The translations under genes were made by a program, and so were the position numbers. Below the pieces are notes generated by a model. It saw nothing but the letters and a program-made list of their open reading frames with translations. It ran no database searches and was not told where the DNA came from. Below, in pieces: positions 27,464-35,774 of a stretch of 64,000 bases of DNA. The stretch is from Algoriphagus mannitolivorans DSM 15301 (GTDB lineage Bacteria; Bacteroidota; Bacteroidia; Cytophagales; Cyclobacteriaceae). The stretch is from the NCBI RefSeq assembly GCF_000429425.1, contig NZ_AUBV01000004.1, positions 310,001 to 374,000 of the forward strand, given 5' to 3'. How positions within the stretch are numbered: position 1 is the first letter of the stretch; each line of letters opens with the position of its first letter.

Positions 27464-27609
27464 GGCCCGTTATCAGAAAGAAATTGATTTAGTTTCTTTA
27501 GCCAAGTTGATCATTAATGATCTCTGGTGAAAAATCAGGGACTGGATATTTCGACCCCTCAATCTGGGGCTTTTCCTTAAATGATCAGTTGCTTTACATT
27601 CAACTTGTC

Positions 27610-27683
27610 TTTTGTAAAGAAAAGCTTGTTTTCTTTACACAACAACTTACCTTTGTAAAGAAATTCGCCTTTTATTTACAAAG
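27610..27683 (+). promoter_or_regulatory. Twin palindromic operator of the fic gene
   Basis: There are two 33-bp palindromes of the same geometry. The first (27610-27642) has inner arms GTAAAGAAAA/TTTTCTTTAC; the second (27651-27683) has arms CTTTGTAAA/TTTACAAAG. Both are built from half-sites close to CTTTGTAAA, and equivalent half-sites are exactly 41 bases apart, about four helical turns. They enclose the promoter and end one base before the fic ATG. Autoregulation by the Fic C-terminal winged helix is inferred. Confidence 0.75.
27626..27655 (+). promoter_or_regulatory. fic promoter
   Basis: TTG (27626-27628), a 19-base spacer, and a perfect TACCTTTG (27648-27655). The -33 element lies in the centre of palindrome 1 and the -7 overlaps the left arm of palindrome 2. 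Transcription should start near 27662, which supports the ATG at 27685. Confidence 0.7.
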
Positions 27684-27684
27684 T

Positions 27685-28752
27685 ATGAGCTGGAAACTGA
27701 TTCCTTTACCCTATGCCGAGGACTTGGAAACCAAATCCATCCTCAAGCAACTTCCGCCTGCCCATGCGGCTTTGGCTGAATTGAAAGGAATCGTTCAATC
27801 CCTACCTAATCAGACCATCCTGCTCAATACTTTGGGAATTCAGGAAGCGAAGGACAGCTCATCGGTTGAAAACATCATCACCACCCATGACGACTTGTAC
27901 AAAGCTAATCTTGACTTTGAGGTCAGTATTTCCCCTGAAGTCAAAGAGGTACAAAACTATGTGGCGGCAATGAAGCAGGGATTCGAACTGGTGGAAAAAC
28001 AGGGATTGCTGACCAACCAAACGATCCTTAAAATTCAGGAGACTTTGGAAGGAAATAATGCTGGTTTCCGGAAACTGCCCGGAACTGCCCTGAAAAATGC
28101 CCAGACCGGAGATACAGTTTATTCCCCTCCACAGGATCCCAATGAAATCCTCAGCCTTATGGCCAATCTGGAACAGTTTATCAATGATCCGGAAATGAGC
28201 GATTATGATCCATTGGTGAAGATGGCAATCATTCATTTTCAGTTTGAGAGCATCCATCCTTTTTATGACGGTAACGGAAGAACTGGCCGTATTTTGAATA
28301 TCCTCTACTTAGTTCTCTCTGGGTTACAAAAGCTTCCTGTCCTTTATCTCAGTAGTCATATGATCCGAAACAAGCCGGATTACTATCGATTGCTCCAGGG
28401 AGTAAGAGAAAACGGAGACTGGGAAAGCTGGATCAGCTACATGATACGTGGTGTGGAAAATACCGCAAAAGAAACCCTTGTGCTTATCGAAGAACTGAAA
28501 GCCCTCATGGCAGACATGAAAACTCAACTGAGGGATAACTACAAATTCTACTCACAAGAATTGCTCAATAATCTTTTTGCCCATCCCTACACCAAGATTG
28601 AATTTTTGGTCCGGGACTTGGGAGTCTCCCGCATTACCGCTGCAAACTATCTGAACCAATTGGCGGCCGATGGTGTACTTCGAAAGGAAAGGCTGGGAAC
28701 AGGGAATTATTATGTGAATGAGCGGCTGTTTGCGCTTCTGAGTAGTAGGTAG
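27685..28752 (+). CDS. Fic-family AMP-transferase with C-terminal winged helix
   Basis: About 355 residues from ATG 27685. The upstream frame from 27517 is rejected because it would translate the promoter and operators. A class II inhibitory motif, SSSVEN, lies near residue 60. The catalytic motif HPFYDGNGRTGR is complete at about 190-201 with its His. A winged-helix region at the C-terminus (FLVRDLGVSRITAANYLNQL) should bind DNA. Fic enzymes transfer AMP, or another nucleotide, to Ser/Thr/Tyr of target proteins. No toxin partner gene is adjacent. Confidence 0.91.
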   Translation: MSWKLIPLPYAEDLETKSILKQLPPAHAALAELKGIVQSLPNQTILLNTLGIQEAKDSSSVENIITTHDDLYKANLDFEVSISPEVKEVQNYVAAMKQGFELVEKQGLLTNQTILKIQETLEGNNAGFRKLPGTALKNAQTGDTVYSPPQDPNEILSLMANLEQFINDPEMSDYDPLVKMAIIHFQFESIHPFYDGNGRTGRILNILYLVLSGLQKLPVLYLSSHMIRNKPDYYRLLQGVRENGDWESWISYMIRGVENTAKETLVLIEELKALMADMKTQLRDNYKFYSQELLNNLFAHPYTKIEFLVRDLGVSRITAANYLNQLAADGVLRKERLGTGNYYVNERLFALLSSR

Positions 28753-28897
28753 ATCGATTCTCAAAGATCCACATCTAATAAAGTTGGCAAGGAGCTGACA
28801 AAATTTATTCTCTACACCATTAGAATACCAGTCCCCAACCATTTCGGCTGTGGTCAAATCATAAGAAGTCTTGCTTTCTGAGGCAGAAGAAGCTTAA

Positions 28898-28935
28898 ATT
28901 AAATGATCTTAAAACCCCTTTTAAGATCATTTAAT
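28898..28935 (+). repeat. Perfect 17-bp inverted repeat before the LytTR gene
   Basis: The 17-base arm ATTAAATGATCTTAAAA (28898-28914) is repeated inverted at 28919-28935 around CCCC. It ends eight bases before the LytTR ATG. There is no T run after it, so it is not a simple terminator; it is either an operator or an RNA hairpin that masks translation initiation. Confidence 0.85.
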
Positions 28936-28943
28936 ACCCGTAG

Positions 28944-29765
28944 ATGAATTCCCCTAGCCGTCCCAGAAATCCTAAAATCAAGAAAACCATCAAATTTCTG
29001 GTTCTATTGGCAATTGTGTTGGCTGTTGCGGTTCTACAGGATTTTCTCAGCTCCAGGTATCATGAATACCCATTTTATGCCTCAGAATCCTTTCTTTTTA
29101 ATCTGTTTTGGGTGTTTATCCTCCCGGTTGCGGCGGGGTTCAGGTGGATTGTTCTAAGCCTTCCCTTTTTCCAAAGGCTAAAATCTACCTTGCTTCGAAA
29201 TATACTATTTGTGGCAATGGCTACTATCACACATTTAATTCTCTTTTCGGCCCTAGTTCACCTTATTTCTTGGCTTTTTTATGAGCACACTTTTTCCTTT
29301 TGGAGAAATTTGAAATACACCGTCTCCCAGGATTTATATAAATATCTCTTGATTTATGGAGCTTCCACTTTATTGATTTTCCGAAAAAATAAATCACTAA
29401 GCCCCACAAACCCAGCTCTTGGTTTTAAGAAAAACTTAAGCTTCAGTAGCGGAAGAACGACTTTAGTGATCCCAACTGAAGACATCCTATACCTTGCTGC
29501 AGCTTCTCCCTATGTGGAAATCCATACACCCGGTAAAAAACATCTGCAAAGCGGCACACTCAAAGCCTTACTGCCCACACTTGATCCGAGCAAGTTTGTT
29601 CAGATTCACAAGTCCACGATAGTACACCTCAAATATGTGCAATCCATGCACTCCCGTCTCAATGGAGACTATGACATAGTATTATCCAACGGAACGGAAT
29701 TACGCTTGAGTCGAAACTTTACCGAAAGTTTCCGCAAGAAATTTGAAGAGCACTCCACGTCTTAA
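28944..29765 (+). CDS. Membrane-bound LytTR DNA-binding regulator
   Basis: 273 residues. Four hydrophobic segments occupy about residues 15-150 (for example LVLLAIVLAVAVLQDFL and ILFVAMATITHLILFSALV). A LytTR domain follows from about 170: ILYLAAASPYVEIHTPGKKH, KFVQIHKSTIVHLKYVQSM and LSNGTELRLSRNF. There is no receiver domain, so sensing probably occurs in the membrane part itself. Its start lies eight bases after a perfect palindrome. Two secreted lipoprotein genes follow and could be targets (inference). Confidence 0.87.
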   Translation: MNSPSRPRNPKIKKTIKFLVLLAIVLAVAVLQDFLSSRYHEYPFYASESFLFNLFWVFILPVAAGFRWIVLSLPFFQRLKSTLLRNILFVAMATITHLILFSALVHLISWLFYEHTFSFWRNLKYTVSQDLYKYLLIYGASTLLIFRKNKSLSPTNPALGFKKNLSFSSGRTTLVIPTEDILYLAAASPYVEIHTPGKKHLQSGTLKALLPTLDPSKFVQIHKSTIVHLKYVQSMHSRLNGDYDIVLSNGTELRLSRNFTESFRKKFEEHSTS

Positions 29766-29840
29766 GCTAATTAATACTCAGGAGACACTATTGGGCTTGG
29801 TGTAAAGCGTATATTTTCAAAGCTTTAGGAAAAAAACAAA

Positions 29841-30470
29841 ATGAACCCGCTACGCTTCTCCTTTCTTGTTGTGTCCATTGCTTTTACAACCATCGCCTGC
29901 CAAACACAGCAAACTCCAGATAAAATCGTTGGTGGACCCTGTGAGGGATGTGAAGCCTTGCAAGAATATGGAAGTCAGAAATTAAGCAACACCGATACCC
30001 TCCCTAACTTCATTCAGACCGAACCCAAGTTGAAAATCACGGGAAAGGTTCTTCTTAAAGATGGTAAAACTCCTGCTGAAGGGGTTATCCTATACATTTA
30101 TCATACTGACCGAACAGGGGTTTATCCGGTTCTGGGTGATGAAAAAGGATGGGCCAAGCGGCATGGCTATCTCCGTGGCTGGGTGAAAACCGATGCTGAT
30201 GGAAAATATACTTTTTACACCTTTCGCCCAGGAGCCTATCCTGACCGAGGTGAGCCGGAGCACATTCATCTGACCCTAAAGGAACCGGGTAAAATTGCCT
30301 ACTATCTGGATGAATTTGTTTTTGAGGATGACCCCAGACTGACTCAGGCTGAACGAAATCGACTTCCCAATCGGGGAGGATCCGGAATTACAAATCCGGT
30401 TTTGGAAAATGGCATCTGGGTGATACGCCGTGACCTAGTATTGGGAAAAAACATTCCGAATTATGAATAG
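29841..30470 (+). CDS. Intradiol-dioxygenase-like lipoprotein
   Basis: 209 residues with a lipoprotein signal (VSIAFTTIACQTQ, Cys near 20). The core resembles intradiol ring-cleavage dioxygenases: VILYIYHTDRTGVYPV, TDADGKYTFYTFRPGAYP and PEHIHLTL, which offer two Tyr and two His as Fe(III) ligands. Soluble relatives open catechol rings; envelope-anchored versions are of unproven activity. Its last eight bases overlap the start of the YceI-like gene, indicating coupled expression. Confidence 0.83.
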   Translation: MNPLRFSFLVVSIAFTTIACQTQQTPDKIVGGPCEGCEALQEYGSQKLSNTDTLPNFIQTEPKLKITGKVLLKDGKTPAEGVILYIYHTDRTGVYPVLGDEKGWAKRHGYLRGWVKTDADGKYTFYTFRPGAYPDRGEPEHIHLTLKEPGKIAYYLDEFVFEDDPRLTQAERNRLPNRGGSGITNPVLENGIWVIRRDLVLGKNIPNYE

Positions 30471-31092
30471 GCTGATCTTACTGAGCTGGATTCTGCTTTT
30501 CTCCTGCACGGAAAAGAACAGCATAAATTTCATTAGCGATGCAATTCAATTCCATTCACCTGATACCCGAGGTATTAATCGCTACGATACAATTCCCATA
30601 GACCTTCGGCGATCAGAAATTCGCTGGAAAGGCACAAAGTTGATGGGATTAGGGAAACATGAAGGAGAAATAAAAATTCAAAAAGGAGTTCTTGTCCAAA
30701 GAAATGGGCAGTGGTCTGGGGGAAATTTCACGGTTTCAATGAACACCCTTACAGTCACGGATATTCCCGCCTCGGACCCGATTCCCCTTCGAAATCTCAC
30801 CAACCATTTAAAAGGAGAGGATTTTTTCGATGTTGAACGATTCCCTGTTTCTCATTTTTCGATCACCAAATTTGAACCAATAGAAGGAAGCTTTTATCGG
30901 GTTACCGGCATATTAGAAATAAAAGGAATTCAGAATACAGTCAGTTTCGCAGCTGAATCCCGAGGAAAAACAATATCGGCCAATTTCAAAATCAATCGGT
31001 TTGATTGGAATATCGCCTATGAAGGTTCATGGGCAGACCGAACCCTGGTGGATCGGGACATCGAATTCTGGGTAAAATTAGTGCTGCCATAG
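30463..31092 (+). CDS. YceI-like lipoprotein
   Basis: 209 residues with a short lipoprotein signal (LLSWILLFSC, Cys near 15). The YceI beta-barrel pattern is present: SEIRWKGTKLMGLGKHEGEI, GGNFTVSMNTLTVTDI, HLKGEDFFDVERFPVSHFSI and the end ILEIKGIQNTVSF. YceI proteins bind isoprenoid quinone-like lipids in a lipocalin-like pocket. It starts inside the end of the dioxygenase-like gene; the pair may handle a hydrophobic aromatic or quinone compound (inference). Confidence 0.87.
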   Translation: MNRLILLSWILLFSCTEKNSINFISDAIQFHSPDTRGINRYDTIPIDLRRSEIRWKGTKLMGLGKHEGEIKIQKGVLVQRNGQWSGGNFTVSMNTLTVTDIPASDPIPLRNLTNHLKGEDFFDVERFPVSHFSITKFEPIEGSFYRVTGILEIKGIQNTVSFAAESRGKTISANFKINRFDWNIAYEGSWADRTLVDRDIEFWVKLVLP

Positions 31093-31159
31093 TACGTGCC
31101 TCGCATAAAAAAGAAGAATTATTCGATTTTTTCCTTTGAAACGGTTTATTTGGTCAGCT

Positions 31160-31660
31160 ATGCTGAAAGTCCGATCACAAAGATTTTTCTCCAATGGTCC
31201 CAACCTACTGGGTTTCATTTGCGCGATAGCGGGAATTGTAGCCTTCTCTTCCTTACTTTTTATCGAAAACGAACCGTCTATCCAGAAGACAATTTGGTTT
31301 GGGATCGGTGCCGTATTAATCGGGGGAGTTCTGATGAGCCTTTCCAGTGGAAAAATGGTTGACTTGAAGAATTCCAGATTTCGGGAATACTTTTCGGTTT
31401 TGGGAATCTATTTCGGTAAATGGGAAAGACTCCCGCCTATCAAGAAAGTAGAGCTAATCCAGCACGAGTATATTTCCAAAAACCTTCCAAACGGGATTAC
31501 CCCTACTTTCCACACCCAAAACTTAGTCTTCAAAATCGCCTTGATTTCCACCGATAAGGTGGAATTAGTTTTGGAAATTCGAGAGGAAAAGGAAGCCTTG
31601 GAGACCATGGATAAAATCAACGATTTGATTCAAGATTCGAATTTGAGATTAATTGATTAA
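31160..31660 (+). CDS. Hypothetical membrane protein
   Basis: About 166 residues from ATG 31160; a TTG at 31136 would add eight residues. Two membrane helices are evident (LLGFICAIAGIVAFSSLLFI and TIWFGIGAVLIGGVLMSLSS) and a soluble C-terminal part has KIALISTDKVELVLEIREEK. No family was recognised. The architecture, two helices then a PH-like beta domain, recalls bacterial PH-domain membrane proteins, a weak resemblance only. It converges on the TonB receptor gene. Confidence 0.65.
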   Translation: MLKVRSQRFFSNGPNLLGFICAIAGIVAFSSLLFIENEPSIQKTIWFGIGAVLIGGVLMSLSSGKMVDLKNSRFREYFSVLGIYFGKWERLPPIKKVELIQHEYISKNLPNGITPTFHTQNLVFKIALISTDKVELVLEIREEKEALETMDKINDLIQDSNLRLID

Positions 31661-31797
31661 GCTCTGACTTTAGGACTCAGTCTAGGCAATTATTAGACTG
31701 AGAAGGCCTTATAAAAGAAGTGAAATCTATTTTCCTCTTTCTACTCTAACAATCTCCGAAGTTTTCAGCGTCAATCCACGGGATACGATTTCTTAGG

Positions 31798-31833
31798 AAT
31801 AAAAAAGTCCTGTCTCCAAAGAAACAGGACTTT
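31798..31833 (-). terminator. Intrinsic terminator of the TonB receptor gene
   Basis: The stem AAAGTCCTGT/ACAGGACTTT (plus-strand 31804-31813 with 31824-31833) is followed on the minus strand by a T run. It lies about 20 bases after the receptor stop. Confidence 0.88.
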
Positions 31834-31853
31834 AAGTCATAAATACAAAGATC

Positions 31854-34241
31854 TTAGAACTTCATTCTTAAGCCCAGTAGGAAGTTGGTTCCTGCCTGTG
31901 GGTAATAGAAGTTCTCCGTGATCAATTCCCTTCCGGAGTTTTCAGGCACAAAATAGCTGAACGTGTATCCATTCGGCTCATACAGCTCATTGAAAATATT
32001 GTTGATCAGCAGATTCACTTCAAGACCTTTGAAGAATTTCGGATTTGCGGAATAGCTTAGCCTCAGATCATTGGTAAAGAAAGCGTCCAAAGATCTATCT
32101 ACATTAGAAGTGTTATCCAGAAACTGCCGTCCGACATACTTACTCAACCAATTGATAGAAAAATTCTGAGTGGGTTTGTATTCCAATATGGCAGAACCTA
32201 CCACATTGGGTGAAAAAGCAATATCCGTATTGGAATATGAAATCGCCTCCTGTCGGAAATCATCCGTGCTGTAATCATCGATATATTCTGTGAATTCCTG
32301 GATCTTATTTTGACTAAATGCCAGATTGGCGCCCAAAGTCCAAGTCTTGGACAATCGATATGCACCATCCAGTTCAATTCCAGCCCGATAGGAGTTTGGA
32401 ACGTTTTCACGGATATAGGCACCCACATCGTTGATCTGTCCTGTCAGAATCAATTGATCCTTGTAATCCATGTAATAGAAATTGGCATTGAAAGAATACT
32501 GGGTAGTATTCATCCGCACTCCAGCCTCAATATTATTCAGTCGCTCAGGCTTGGGAACCTCTGCAATCGGATTATCGGTGAAATCAGAGCGGGTAGGCTC
32601 CCGGTTTGCAACTGCAAAGCTTGCATACCAAGTTTTGGCACCTTGCTCATAAGAAAGCCCAAACTTCGGGTTGAAAAAGGTATAGTTTTCTTCTCCGTCC
32701 ACGATTCTTCTATCGTCATTTACTCCGAAAAAGGTGTAATTGATTCCTCTGACCTGCAAGTCACCAAAGAGATTCAATCCAGGCTTAAACTCATAAGTTG
32801 CTTTGGTGTAAATATTCCGATCATCTTTGACGGCATTGTTGTCGTAATATCGATCCCGGATGTTGGTAGCTCCGGCAATTCTGGCCCAGATGATTTCTCC
32901 AAAGTGATCCCCATCGTATCGGTTGGCACCACCACCTAAGATCCAGTCTAATTTACCCGAAGGAGAAACATAATTGACCGATCCTACAAAGCCATAGAAA
33001 TCATTGTCCAACCATCGTCTTCGGATGATATCTGTTCGGGAGATTGTCTCCCCACCGATGATCACATTAGGAAGCCCATATCGGGAGAGCCTATCATTTT
33101 CTCTAAATTGCTCGTAGTATCCACGTCCATAGGTATAATGCAGGGCAGCATTTGCCTTCCAATTTGCAGATAGCTGACCAGAGTAAATCAACTGATAATG
33201 ATCCTGCTGGTAATTATCAGTCTCATTTTCATAGGTGTAATAATTCCAAGTACGGTCGTTTTCCAGCTTGTCCTGTGGAAGTCCCCACCAGCTTTGGTAG
33301 GTTTGCTCTTTTCCAGAGAAAGTCACCAACTTGATGACACTCTTTTCCCCGTAATATCCAGCAGAGACAAACCAGCTTTTCAAATCTGAAAAAGCACGGT
33401 CCACATACCCATCAGACGTAATGGATGAAAGCCGAGCATCTACAGAAAATCGGTCATTCAAAAGCCCAGTTCCTACTTTCACAGTATTTCTCCAGGTATT
33501 GAATGAGCCAAAACCGTTATCCAACTGGGCATAAGGCTGCTCTTGGTGGGATTCGGTTTGGAAATTAAGGCTAGCGCCGAAAGTAGCTGCCCCATTAGTT
33601 GAAGTACCGACACCTCGCTGGATTTGGACGTTTTCCACAGAACTGGCAAAGTCTGGCATATTCACCCAAAACACCCCATGTGATTCCGCATCGTTCAATG
33701 GAATCCCGTTGATTGTAGCGTTGATCCGGGTTTGGTCTGTTCCTCGGATTCGGATTCCGGTATAACCCACACCGGCACCTGCATCAGAATGAGAAACCAC
33801 ATTAGGAGTAAAATTCAGGAGAATTGGAATGTCCTGTCCCAGATTTCTTTTTGCAATCTCATCCTTGGTGACCGTCTGAAAGGTGGTCGGGGTACTTGCC
33901 GAGGCCCGAGTGGCTGAAACAATAAACTCTTCCGCCAAAAACTCTTTGGGAGATAATCCCACGACTAATTCCCCACTAACGGGTAGGTTGATCGAAAGTG
34001 ATTGAGTTTCATAGCCGAGGTAAGAAACCCGTATTTCAACATTTCCATTGGGTAATTTTCCCAAGGCAAACTCGCCATCCAGATCTGTGACGGCTCCTTT
34101 TCGAAGATTTTCAATCCAGACTGAAGCTCCAGAAAGAGGTTCTTTGGATTGAGCATTCAAAACTTTTCCTTTCAGGCTGTTTTGAGCCCAAAGAGTGGTT
34201 GTGACTAGGCATAGCACCAAGCCAATAATTAATTTTTTCAT
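31854..34241 (-). CDS. TonB-dependent receptor, predicted thiamine/precursor importer
   Basis: 795 residues. A signal peptide ending WAQ near residue 20 is followed by a carboxypeptidase-regulatory-like domain (LSGASVWIENLRKGAVTDLD). The TonB-box/plug region begins near 110 (EEFIVSATRAS), with plug motifs GIRIRGTDQTRINATINGIP and VQIQRGVGTSTNGAATFGAS. A beta-barrel runs to the terminal aromatic FLLGLRMKF. The substrate prediction rests on the TPP riboswitch in its leader; TPP-controlled receptors of this kind are known in Bacteroidota as outer-membrane thiamine importers. It is single-gene, with a terminator downstream. Confidence 0.9.
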   Translation of the reverse strand: MKKLIIGLVLCLVTTTLWAQNSLKGKVLNAQSKEPLSGASVWIENLRKGAVTDLDGEFALGKLPNGNVEIRVSYLGYETQSLSINLPVSGELVVGLSPKEFLAEEFIVSATRASASTPTTFQTVTKDEIAKRNLGQDIPILLNFTPNVVSHSDAGAGVGYTGIRIRGTDQTRINATINGIPLNDAESHGVFWVNMPDFASSVENVQIQRGVGTSTNGAATFGASLNFQTESHQEQPYAQLDNGFGSFNTWRNTVKVGTGLLNDRFSVDARLSSITSDGYVDRAFSDLKSWFVSAGYYGEKSVIKLVTFSGKEQTYQSWWGLPQDKLENDRTWNYYTYENETDNYQQDHYQLIYSGQLSANWKANAALHYTYGRGYYEQFRENDRLSRYGLPNVIIGGETISRTDIIRRRWLDNDFYGFVGSVNYVSPSGKLDWILGGGANRYDGDHFGEIIWARIAGATNIRDRYYDNNAVKDDRNIYTKATYEFKPGLNLFGDLQVRGINYTFFGVNDDRRIVDGEENYTFFNPKFGLSYEQGAKTWYASFAVANREPTRSDFTDNPIAEVPKPERLNNIEAGVRMNTTQYSFNANFYYMDYKDQLILTGQINDVGAYIRENVPNSYRAGIELDGAYRLSKTWTLGANLAFSQNKIQEFTEYIDDYSTDDFRQEAISYSNTDIAFSPNVVGSAILEYKPTQNFSINWLSKYVGRQFLDNTSNVDRSLDAFFTNDLRLSYSANPKFFKGLEVNLLINNIFNELYEPNGYTFSYFVPENSGRELITENFYYPQAGTNFLLGLRMKF

Positions 34242-34385
34242 GGTTACTTTTTCCCTTTCGGGAGATTGAGTTAAACATTGAAAAACCCAGGGGAGGTATT
34301 TCTTTTTTGTTTACCCGCTTCGCAAAGCTGAAAGAATACATTATTCCCAATGGTACCAGATGGGACAGTTTTCTTCTTACTCTGC

Positions 34386-34480
34386 TTGTTCATTTCCCTT
34401 CGCCGGCATTACCCGGATCAGGTCGTATGGGTATGATCTCAGCCCGTTATGTTAAGGCACCCCTTATGATCTGAGAACAA
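34386..34480 (-). ncRNA. TPP riboswitch (THI element)
   Basis: The minus strand carries the conserved TPP aptamer: GGGGTGCC, then GGGCTGAGA, ACCTGATCCGGGTAATGCC and GCGAAGGGAA. P1 closes with TTGTTC (34480-34475) against GAACAA (34391-34386). It is 144 bases upstream of the TonB receptor ATG. The interval contains two further small hairpins: TCCCA/TGGGA near 34347-34367, and TCCC/GGGA near 34252-34263 just before the start. Either could form the expression platform. The remaining bases up to 34567 hold the start of the divergent FAH operon and no other feature. Confidence 0.93.
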
Positions 34481-34567
34481 AGGTAAGCGCGAAAAGTTTT
34501 TTTGCAATTCTTCCCCTTGAATTGATTTTCTTTAAATTCAAAACCTATTCCTCAAACCCAAAAACCT

Positions 34568-35413
34568 ATGCGCCTCTTTAAACTCTCTTCTTCTACTCTT
34601 CTAGAAACTGAAAACGGCCTATTTCTTGGACCAGAATTAGACTGGGATCAGCTTTTAGGAAGGGAAAATCTCCCCAAATTACTTCGATCCGAATCGGCTC
34701 ATTGGGAAAAAATCACACCTGAAAAAGCCGAAGAATTAAAATCAGAAGGCATATTAGCCCCCATGGGCAATCAGGAGATTTGGGCTGCCGGCGTTACTTA
34801 TTACCGAAGCAGAACGGCCAGAATGGAAGAATCCCAAGATGCTGGCGGAGCCGATTTTTACGACAAGGTATATGGGGCAGAACGTCCTGAATTATTCTTC
34901 AAAGCCACCGCAAGCCGGGTATCTAATCCCGGAGAAAAAGTCAATATCCGAAAAGACTCCACCTGGGATGTCCCTGAGCCCGAGCTTACTTTGCTGATTT
35001 CTCCATCTGGAAAAGTACAGGGGTTCACCGTAGGCAATGACATGAGCAGCCGAAGTATTGAAGGTGAAAACCCGCTCTACTTGCCCCAAGCCAAAGTTTA
35101 CCAAGGCTGTGCCTCCATAGGACCTTGCATTTTGATTCAGGAAGAAATGCTTCCGGACACCCATAAAATCAGTCTCGAAATCCTAAGAAATGGAAAAATC
35201 GAAGCTACAGGCGAAACAACCCTTGCGCAGATGAAGCGGAAGCCTCAGGAATTGGCTGATTGGCTGTTTCGGGCAAATACATTTCCCATCGGATGTTTTA
35301 TGATGACCGGCACGGGAATAGTCCCGGATAACTTCACCCTTGAAAAAGGCGACTTGGTAAAAATCACCATTGAGGGAATTGGGACGCTCGAAAATCCCGT
35401 CAGCTTAATTTAA
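34568..35413 (+). CDS. Fumarylacetoacetate hydrolase-family protein
   Basis: 281 residues. The FAH fold shows WAAGVTYYRSR, the metal-binding VPEPELTLLISP with acidic ligands, VGNDMSSRSIEGENP, and a C-terminal TGTGIVP. Members hydrolyse or decarboxylate 2-oxo or acylpyruvate compounds. The substrate cannot be set here. It leads a plus-strand operon with a TfoX-like protein, five bases downstream, and a YjbQ protein. Confidence 0.87.
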   Translation: MRLFKLSSSTLLETENGLFLGPELDWDQLLGRENLPKLLRSESAHWEKITPEKAEELKSEGILAPMGNQEIWAAGVTYYRSRTARMEESQDAGGADFYDKVYGAERPELFFKATASRVSNPGEKVNIRKDSTWDVPEPELTLLISPSGKVQGFTVGNDMSSRSIEGENPLYLPQAKVYQGCASIGPCILIQEEMLPDTHKISLEILRNGKIEATGETTLAQMKRKPQELADWLFRANTFPIGCFMMTGTGIVPDNFTLEKGDLVKITIEGIGTLENPVSLI

Positions 35414-35417
35414 AACC

Positions 35418-35774
35418 ATGGCCTTCGATTCTTATCAGTTTGATCGAATATCCCAAAACCTGAAGCAGCGAAAAGCTCCTTTCACCTTCAAGAAAATGAT
35501 GGGAGGAGCCGCTTTCTTCTTGGATGAAAAAATGCTCTTGGGGCTGGATCAAGATAAGAACACCGGGGAAAACAGGCTAATGGCTCGTATCGGTGAGGAA
35601 GCTTCCCAACAAGCCCTCCTGAAACCCGGCTGTCGTCCGATGGATTTTACCGGCAGGCCGATGAAAGGATATGTGTATGTTTATCCGGAAGGGTTGGATG
35701 CCGATGAACAATTAGACTATTGGATAGGCCTATGCCTAGCCTTTAATCCTCAAGCCAAAAAGAGTAAAAAATGA
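35418..35774 (+). CDS. TfoX/Sxy N-terminal-domain protein
   Basis: 118 residues. The domain pattern KMMGGAAFFLDEKMLLGLDQ and KGYVYVYPEGLDADEQLDYW is typical of short TfoX N-terminal proteins in Bacteroidota. The longer TfoX proteins of gamma-proteobacteria control competence; this short form lacks the C-terminal domain and its role is unknown. The next gene starts in its last four bases (ATGA, 35771-35774). Confidence 0.82.
   Translation: MAFDSYQFDRISQNLKQRKAPFTFKKMMGGAAFFLDEKMLLGLDQDKNTGENRLMARIGEEASQQALLKPGCRPMDFTGRPMKGYVYVYPEGLDADEQLDYWIGLCLAFNPQAKKSKK

Noticed and set aside
27517..27684. N-terminal extension of Fic
   Set aside because: It would translate the promoter and both operators; the conserved protein begins at MSWKLIPL.
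28552..28857. 101-residue minus-strand frame reaching into the gap after fic
   Set aside because: Most of it is antisense to the fic C-terminus, and the intergenic part shows no homology that I recognise.
32310..32939. 209-residue plus-strand frame
   Set aside because: Antisense to the TonB receptor barrel; no start signal and no domain.
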